A DNA stretch of 35,532 nt from Verrucomicrobiota bacterium (GTDB lineage Bacteria > Verrucomicrobiota > Verrucomicrobiia > Chthoniobacterales > UBA10450): contig QHOX01000172.1 of NCBI GenBank assembly GCA_003219465.1, positions 1-35,532 on the forward strand. The letters run 5' to 3'. The notes beneath the pieces are model-generated. The model saw nothing but the letters and a program-made list of their open reading frames with translations, did not search any database and was not told the origin of the DNA. The translations under genes were made by a program, and so were the position numbers. This document shows positions 31,756-35,532 of this stretch, piece by piece (position 1 is the first letter of the stretch; every line of letters begins with the position of its first letter).

Positions 31756-32601
31756 TTATTCTGAGAGAAACGCCACGACGACGCGCGCTGCGTCCGCAAC
31801 AATTGCAGCACGATCATCGGCTGAAGATGTCGAGCCGATCGAGTAAATAGCAAATACAACCGGCGCACGCCCGGGCGGACGAATAATGGCAACATCGTTT
31901 GTCGCTCCGTTTCCGCATCGTCCCGTTTTGTCCCCGACGGTCCACGTCTTTGGAACGCCGGCCCGAATCATCAGTGCGCCAGTCTCGTTGTGCCGCAACC
32001 AATCTTCGAGCTGATGCCGTGACGATTCGGATAACACATTGTCCAAGACCAACCGTTGTATGTCTGCGCACATTGCCGCAGGGGTTGTGGTGTCGCGTTC
32101 ATCGCCGGGAATGGCGCTATTCAATTCCGGTTCTTTCCGATCAAGTCTCGTCATCTCATCGCCAATGCTGCGCACAAAATTTGTCAGTCCAACAGGTCCG
32201 CCAATTGTATCCAGTAAAAGATTGCCGGCTGTGTTGTCACTCTGTTCGATTGCCGCCGCGCACAAGGCACCAAGGGTCATACCCCCGTCTTTAAGATGTG
32301 CCTTCGTGACTGGCGCATATTCCAAAATGTCCTTAGCACCATAAGATACAAACCGATCCAATTTCTCTTGTCTGTCGTCGACGCGCTTCAAGACCACCGC
32401 AGCAGCGAGAAATTTAAAGGTGCTGCACATCGGGAAACGTTCTTCCGATCGGTAATCGATACCTTTGCCGCTGCCAGTGTCCAGCGCAGTCACACCGATT
32501 CGAGCGCCGGTTCGCTGCTCGATAGATCGAATCCGGTTCGCGAAATCGCTGGTCGATCCAGGCGTACTCGCAGCGAGTAACAAAAGCAAAACTGCTACCA
32601 T
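31756..32601 (-). CDS. Class A serine beta-lactamase with a Cys69/Cys238 pair
   Basis: The 281-residue precursor starts MVAVLLLLLAASTPGS, a signal peptide, then reads RIGVTALDTGSG. Active-site blocks in order are FPMCSTFKFL (Ser70, Lys73), EQSDNTAG (Ser130-Asp131-Asn132), RKEPELNSA (Glu166, Asn170) and VGDKTGRCG (Lys234-Thr-Gly). Cys occupies both positions 69 and 238, the pair that forms the disulfide in class A carbapenemases such as KPC and SME. Residue 220 is Met and 237 is Arg, unlike those enzymes, so spectrum cannot be predicted. The ATG at 32601 overlaps the last codons and stop of the thioesterase gene, so the two are probably translated together. An upstream start at 32661 would put 20 polar residues before the signal peptide. 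Confidence 0.92.
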   Translation of the reverse strand: MVAVLLLLLAASTPGSTSDFANRIRSIEQRTGARIGVTALDTGSGKGIDYRSEERFPMCSTFKFLAAAVVLKRVDDRQEKLDRFVSYGAKDILEYAPVTKAHLKDGGMTLGALCAAAIEQSDNTAGNLLLDTIGGPVGLTNFVRSIGDEMTRLDRKEPELNSAIPGDERDTTTPAAMCADIQRLVLDNVLSESSRHQLEDWLRHNETGALMIRAGVPKTWTVGDKTGRCGNGATNDVAIIRPPGRAPVVFAIYSIGSTSSADDRAAIVADAARVVVAFLSE

Positions 32602-33059
32602 CGATGATACGCAGGATGGCCTTCCTCCACCGCAACGAACACTCCCCGACATGTGGCGCAAACTTTTCCTCCGGCGGTCAGTGTGCCCTCAATGGTCGCA
32701 CGGTCATCAGTGATCTCAGCAACCTTGGCAGAGAGAAACACAGAGTCGTTCGTCGGTGTAGGGCGCAGCATTTTGATGGCGTATTCTGCAGTGACTGTGC
32801 ACGGTGGGCGATTTTCACCTGCACGTTTCATCAAGTGATACGCTGCCGTCCAGTTGCAATGGCAATCGAGTAACGTGCCGATGATCCCGCCGTTCAAGGC
32901 TCCCTTGAACGCTTCATATTTTTTCTCCGGTTTCCATTCAGCGACGATCTCGCCGTTCTTCGGGAAACTACGAATGTGCAAGCCGTCTGGGTTTGCCGGA
33001 CCGCAGCCGAAGCAAACGTTTCGAGGCGCGTATTTTTCCTGAAGCGATTGTTCGCTCAT
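32595..33059 (-). CDS. Hotdog-fold thioesterase (PaaI/4HBT-like)
   Basis: The 154-residue protein begins MSEQSLQEKYAPRN, then NVCFGCGPANPDGLHIRSF, NGGIIGTLLDCHCNWTAAY (the central helix of the hotdog fold carrying the usual Asp near its start), and VTAEYAIKMLRPTP. These match 4HBT/PaaI-like acyl-CoA thioesterases. Substrate is unknown; its position after prpC could suggest hydrolysis of propionyl- or related CoA esters, which is inference. The last residues (AYHRW) and stop overlap the beta-lactamase start by seven bases. Confidence 0.88.
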   Translation of the reverse strand: MSEQSLQEKYAPRNVCFGCGPANPDGLHIRSFPKNGEIVAEWKPEKKYEAFKGALNGGIIGTLLDCHCNWTAAYHLMKRAGENRPPCTVTAEYAIKMLRPTPTNDSVFLSAKVAEITDDRATIEGTLTAGGKVCATCRGVFVAVEEGHPAYHRW

Positions 33060-33069
33060 CGATTCTTTC

Positions 33070-33143
33070 TCTTCCGCTTCCTCTAACCCTGAATCTGGTT
33101 CTTGCGCTCGAAAGAAGAGAGCAGAGGAAGAGGTAGCGGAAGA
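33070..33143. terminator. Long imperfect hairpin right after prpC
   Basis: tcttccgcttcctct at 33070-33084 pairs with agaggtagcggaaga at 33129-33143 with one mismatch in 15, leaving a 44-base loop. The right arm abuts the TAA of prpC. There is no T-run on the minus strand after the stem, so it may protect the prp transcript's 3' end or attenuate read-through into the thioesterase and beta-lactamase genes rather than terminate fully. Confidence 0.45.
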
Positions 33144-34274
33144 TTATTTCGACGGCCCGGGATACGGACGCAGCTCTGGCCCGACGTAGAGTGACCGCGG
33201 CCGAATGAGACGGTTATTATCGTGTTGCTCGATCACATGCGCACACCAGCCTGCTACGCGCGATGCAGCAAACAACGGTGTATTCAGCTCCGGAGGAAAG
33301 CCGAGCATCCAAAACACTGGCGCGGCGTAGAGGTCCACATTGGCGCAAAGCTGTTTCTCCCGGTCCATCACTTGTTCGAGCTTCTCGCAAATCGGCACCC
33401 AATTCTCTTTCCCAGTTCGTTTCCCAAGATCGCGCGCGATCTCCCGCATCGCCGGCACGCGGGAATCGCCTTTTTTGTAAACGCGATGACCGAATCCCAT
33501 GATCTTGTCTTTCGTTCCCAGCTTTTTCATTAACCATGCCTCAGCGCGATCCGGCGTCCCGATATCCTCAAGCATTTTCATCGATTCCTCATTCGCGCCG
33601 CCGTGCAGTGGACCTTTGAGAGTCGCAACTGCCGAGGTGACCGCTGCATAGATGCCCGCCAGCGTAGAGGCGGTCACGCGCGCGGCAAATGTGGACGCAT
33701 TGAATTCGTGGTCGGCGTAGAGATTGAAAATTGTGTCGAGCATCCGGGTTTGCCATTGCTCAGGAATTTTGCCGTTGAACTTGTAGAAGAAATTCGCCGC
33801 CTGCGTCAGGTGCGGCTTCTCCGGGAGCGGCTGTTCGCCATGCGAGATGCGCCAGCCGTCGGTGATTAAAGTGGAAACGCGCGCAATCAGCCGAATTGAT
33901 TTTCGAATGTTGGCGTCGTGTGAGTTATCGCTCAGGTCCCTGTCGAATGCGCTCAACATCGACACCCCGGTGCGCAGCATGTCCATGGGATGCGTAACGC
34001 TCGGCAGAAGCCGCAGCATTTCCGTTACCGGCCCAGGCAACTGGCGTTCGCTGGCGATCTGTTGCGTGAAGTCCTTCAGTTGCTTGGCATTTGGCAACTC
34101 GCCGTTGAGCAGCAAATAAGCGACCTCCTCGAAAGTGGCTTTCTCGGCCATCCCATGAATGTCGTAGCCCCGATACATCAACCCGGCAGCGGGATCGACC
34201 CAGCAGATCGCCGTTTCACCGGCGATTACCCCGGCCAGACCCGGGCTGTATTGTGGTTTTGTTTCAGTACCCAT
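33144..34274 (-). CDS. prpC: 2-Methylcitrate synthase/citrate synthase
   Basis: The 376-residue protein has the short citrate synthase layout. It starts SPGLAGVIAGETAICWVD and continues with LMYRGYDIHGMAEKATFEEV. The catalytic residues are the His of YADHEFNASTFAAR, the His of GFGHRVYKKGD and the Asp of ANVDLYAAPV. Paired with a methylisocitrate lyase and a PrpD 3' end in the order prpD-prpB-prpC, it is assigned as 2-methylcitrate synthase, condensing propionyl-CoA with oxaloacetate in the methylcitrate cycle. It would probably also accept acetyl-CoA, as is common for this clade. It starts 43 bases after prpB stops. Confidence 0.92.
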   Translation of the reverse strand: MGTETKPQYSPGLAGVIAGETAICWVDPAAGLMYRGYDIHGMAEKATFEEVAYLLLNGELPNAKQLKDFTQQIASERQLPGPVTEMLRLLPSVTHPMDMLRTGVSMLSAFDRDLSDNSHDANIRKSIRLIARVSTLITDGWRISHGEQPLPEKPHLTQAANFFYKFNGKIPEQWQTRMLDTIFNLYADHEFNASTFAARVTASTLAGIYAAVTSAVATLKGPLHGGANEESMKMLEDIGTPDRAEAWLMKKLGTKDKIMGFGHRVYKKGDSRVPAMREIARDLGKRTGKENWVPICEKLEQVMDREKQLCANVDLYAAPVFWMLGFPPELNTPLFAASRVAGWCAHVIEQHDNNRLIRPRSLYVGPELRPYPGPSK

Positions 34275-34317
34275 GTTGTTCGCTGATTGTAACTACGATA
34301 CGCGCGCCGACAAATCG

Positions 34318-35187
34318 TCAGTCGCTCAAGCCCAGCCATTTCTCTGCAGTTGGATCGTAGTCGAGCAGTTCATAAAATTCCTTGCGCGTCTGCATTTTAT
34401 CGAGCCATTCCTTTTGGGTCCCGCTTTCTTTGAGAGCACGCAGAAACTCCTCGGTCGCTTTCATCGACACGCGGAACGCGCTTTGGGGGAAAATAACCAT
34501 GCGGTAGCCAAATCCGGCCAACTCCGTAAACGAAAGCAGCGGGCTTTTCCCAAACTCCGTCATGTTTGCCAACAACGGCGCATGGATCTCGCTGGCAAAA
34601 TCGCGAAATTCCTGTTCGCTTTGCAACGCTTCCGGAAAGATTGCGTCCGCGCCCGCTTCCATGTACTGCTGCGCCCGATCAACTGTCCGATCGAAATTCT
34701 CAACCGCGCGCGCATCTGTCCGCGCGATGATCATGAAATCGGGATCACGTCGCGCTGCTACCGCCGCTTTGATTTTTTCCGTCATCTCCTCAACATCGAC
34801 GAGCGATTTTCCGGAAAGATGTCCGCAGCGCTTGGGGAATTCCTGGTCCTCAATATGACAACCGGCCAGACCTACTGCTTCCAGGTCGCGGATTGTGCGC
34901 GCAACATTTTCCGAACCTCCAAACCCGGTATCCACGTCGACGATTGCCGGGATCTTCACCGCTTTCGCAATGTACCCGGCCAGTTGGACCACTTCCGTTA
35001 GCGTCAGCAGACCGATATCGGGAACGCCTGCTGTGGCATTCGCCATTCCCGCGCCGCTCACATACACCGCGTCAAACCCAAGGCGCTCCACCTGTCGCGC
35101 CATTGCCGCGTTTGGTACACCGGGCAGCATGATCGCGCCTTTTGCGATGAGCTCACGCAATCGCGCCGATTTCGTTTTCTTCGTCAT
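34318..35187 (-). CDS. prpB: 2-Methylisocitrate lyase
   Basis: The 289-residue protein belongs to the isocitrate lyase/PEP mutase family. It reads LPGVPNAAMARQVERLGFDA, VSGAGMANA, IVDVDTGFGG (Mg-binding acid), HIEDQEFPKRCGH (the KRCGH active-site loop with the catalytic Cys) and IIARTDARAV. The K(K/R)CGH form and length fit PrpB, which splits 2-methylisocitrate into pyruvate and succinate. It lies between prpD and prpC in one direction. The 46-base gap to prpD contains a dispersed repeat. Confidence 0.94.
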   Translation of the reverse strand: MTKKTKSARLRELIAKGAIMLPGVPNAAMARQVERLGFDAVYVSGAGMANATAGVPDIGLLTLTEVVQLAGYIAKAVKIPAIVDVDTGFGGSENVARTIRDLEAVGLAGCHIEDQEFPKRCGHLSGKSLVDVEEMTEKIKAAVAARRDPDFMIIARTDARAVENFDRTVDRAQQYMEAGADAIFPEALQSEQEFRDFASEIHAPLLANMTEFGKSPLLSFTELAGFGYRMVIFPQSAFRVSMKATEEFLRALKESGTQKEWLDKMQTRKEFYELLDYDPTAEKWLGLSD

Positions 35188-35201
35188 GTCGAACGAACCC
35201 C

Positions 35202-35231
35202 TGTCATTTCGAGCGAAGTCGAGGAATCTCT
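35202..35231. repeat. Dispersed short repeat in the prpD-prpB gap
   Basis: The words tgtcatttcgagcgaagt and cgaggaatct lie between prpD and prpB. The plus-strand translation LSFRAKSRNL is one I recall as a frequent artefact peptide from many bacterial genomes, where this extragenic repeat is over-translated. This identification is from memory only. Confidence 0.5.
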
Positions 35232-35233
35232 AA

Positions 35234-35532
35234 TTATTTCTTCTCCGGGATCTGAAGCGCCTGCATCAACGCATCGACGTTTTTGGCTTCATCCAGTTTC
35301 CACGCAAGCTCGATAATCTTTTTCGCTCGAGTCTCCCCAATGATGCGCTCGACAAGCCCGAGGAACTTTCCTTCGACTGCTGAATCTTTGAGCCGATTCT
35401 TCGCATTGCCCAGCGGATAATCGACGCGCTTGGTTAGACGCCGGCCATCGGCAAGATCAACGTGCACAATGTTGCCGACCGCATCCGGATACATCGCGCT
35501 CAATTCCGCGTTTCGTTCCACGTTCACATTCT
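35234..35532 (-). CDS. prpD: 2-Methylcitrate dehydratase, 3' end only
   Basis: The last 98 codons or so of an MmgE/PrpD family gene are present: AELSAMYPDAVGNIVHV, DLADGRRLTKRVDYPLGNA and KNRLKDSAVEGKF, then a helical end (FLGLVERIIGETRAKKIIEL). This is the C-terminal domain of the family, which dehydrates 2-methylcitrate to 2-methyl-cis-aconitate. The reading frame continues beyond the right edge of the window, so the start is not seen. Its neighbours prpB and prpC support the assignment over other MmgE members. Confidence 0.85.
   Translation of the reverse strand, partial: NVNVERNAELSAMYPDAVGNIVHVDLADGRRLTKRVDYPLGNAKNRLKDSAVEGKFLGLVERIIGETRAKKIIELAWKLDEAKNVDALMQALQIPEKK

Noticed and set aside
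31756-32601. Identification as a KPC/SME-type carbapenemase
   Set aside because: The Cys69/Cys238 pair fits, but Met220, Arg237 and Lys165 differ from those enzymes; only class A can be supported.
34273-35001. Plus-strand open frame of 242 codons
   Set aside because: Antisense to prpB, which is strongly supported.

Overview
The window looks like accessory plus housekeeping DNA from a free-living soil-type bacterium, most plausibly a Verrucomicrobiota (Spartobacteria/Chthoniobacterales-like) genome or metagenome bin. That placement is inference. It rests on the moderately GC-rich base composition, the gene families, the dispersed seven-base repeats, and short repeats that I associate with that group but could not check here. 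Nearly every gene lies on the minus strand, so transcription runs from high to low coordinates.

Positions 1-26485 hold one long exopolysaccharide (EPS) locus. In transcription order it contains: a 25-codon leader-like ORF; the initiating sugar-phosphate transferase; a Gfo/Idh/MocA oxidoreductase; a wrecked DegT aminotransferase; a FemAB-type acyltransferase; a Wzz/Wzc-type chain-length protein whose P-loop lacks its lysine; a 40-codon ORF; a frameshifted two-TM helical-bundle gene; a polysaccharide deacetylase fused to a GT4 glycosyltransferase; a 38-codon membrane ORF; and a second deacetylase. Then follows an oxidoreductase/acetyltransferase/aminotransferase set of the kind that makes 2,3-diamino-uronic sugars (WbpB/D/E-like), a short nucleotide-sugar dehydrogenase-like protein, a YdjC deacetylase, a Wzy-like polymerase, a secreted beta-helix protein, an NAD-dependent epimerase, another oxidoreductase, a methyltransferase, a GT2, an alpha/alpha-toroid protein and an AsnB-like amidotransferase cut by the window edge. 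The polymer is therefore probably Wzy-dependent, with amino sugars that are acetylated, deacetylated and perhaps amidated or aminoacylated. No flippase (Wzx), outer-membrane exporter (Wza) or exosortase is seen in the window.

Positions 26486-29827 look like a genomic scar. There is a repeat-rich non-coding stretch, a CbxX/SpoVK-type AAA+ ATPase lacking a normal start and with a repeat-derived C-terminus, an N-terminal fragment of a tyrosine recombinase next to tRNA-Arg(TCT), and a GT39-like membrane protein gene broken by a 99-bp duplicated segment.

Positions 29963-35532 are ordinary chromosomal genes. These are an Ada-type DNA repair protein, a DUF1203 protein, a class A beta-lactamase overlapping a hotdog thioesterase, and the methylcitrate (propionate) genes prpC, prpB and the 3' end of prpD.

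The most unusual features are degenerate tandem heptanucleotide tracts between and inside genes (one an exact 84-bp, 28-codon stretch inside the deacetylase-GT4 fusion), three very short coupled ORFs in the EPS operon, and the templated 99-bp duplication that breaks the GT39 gene.
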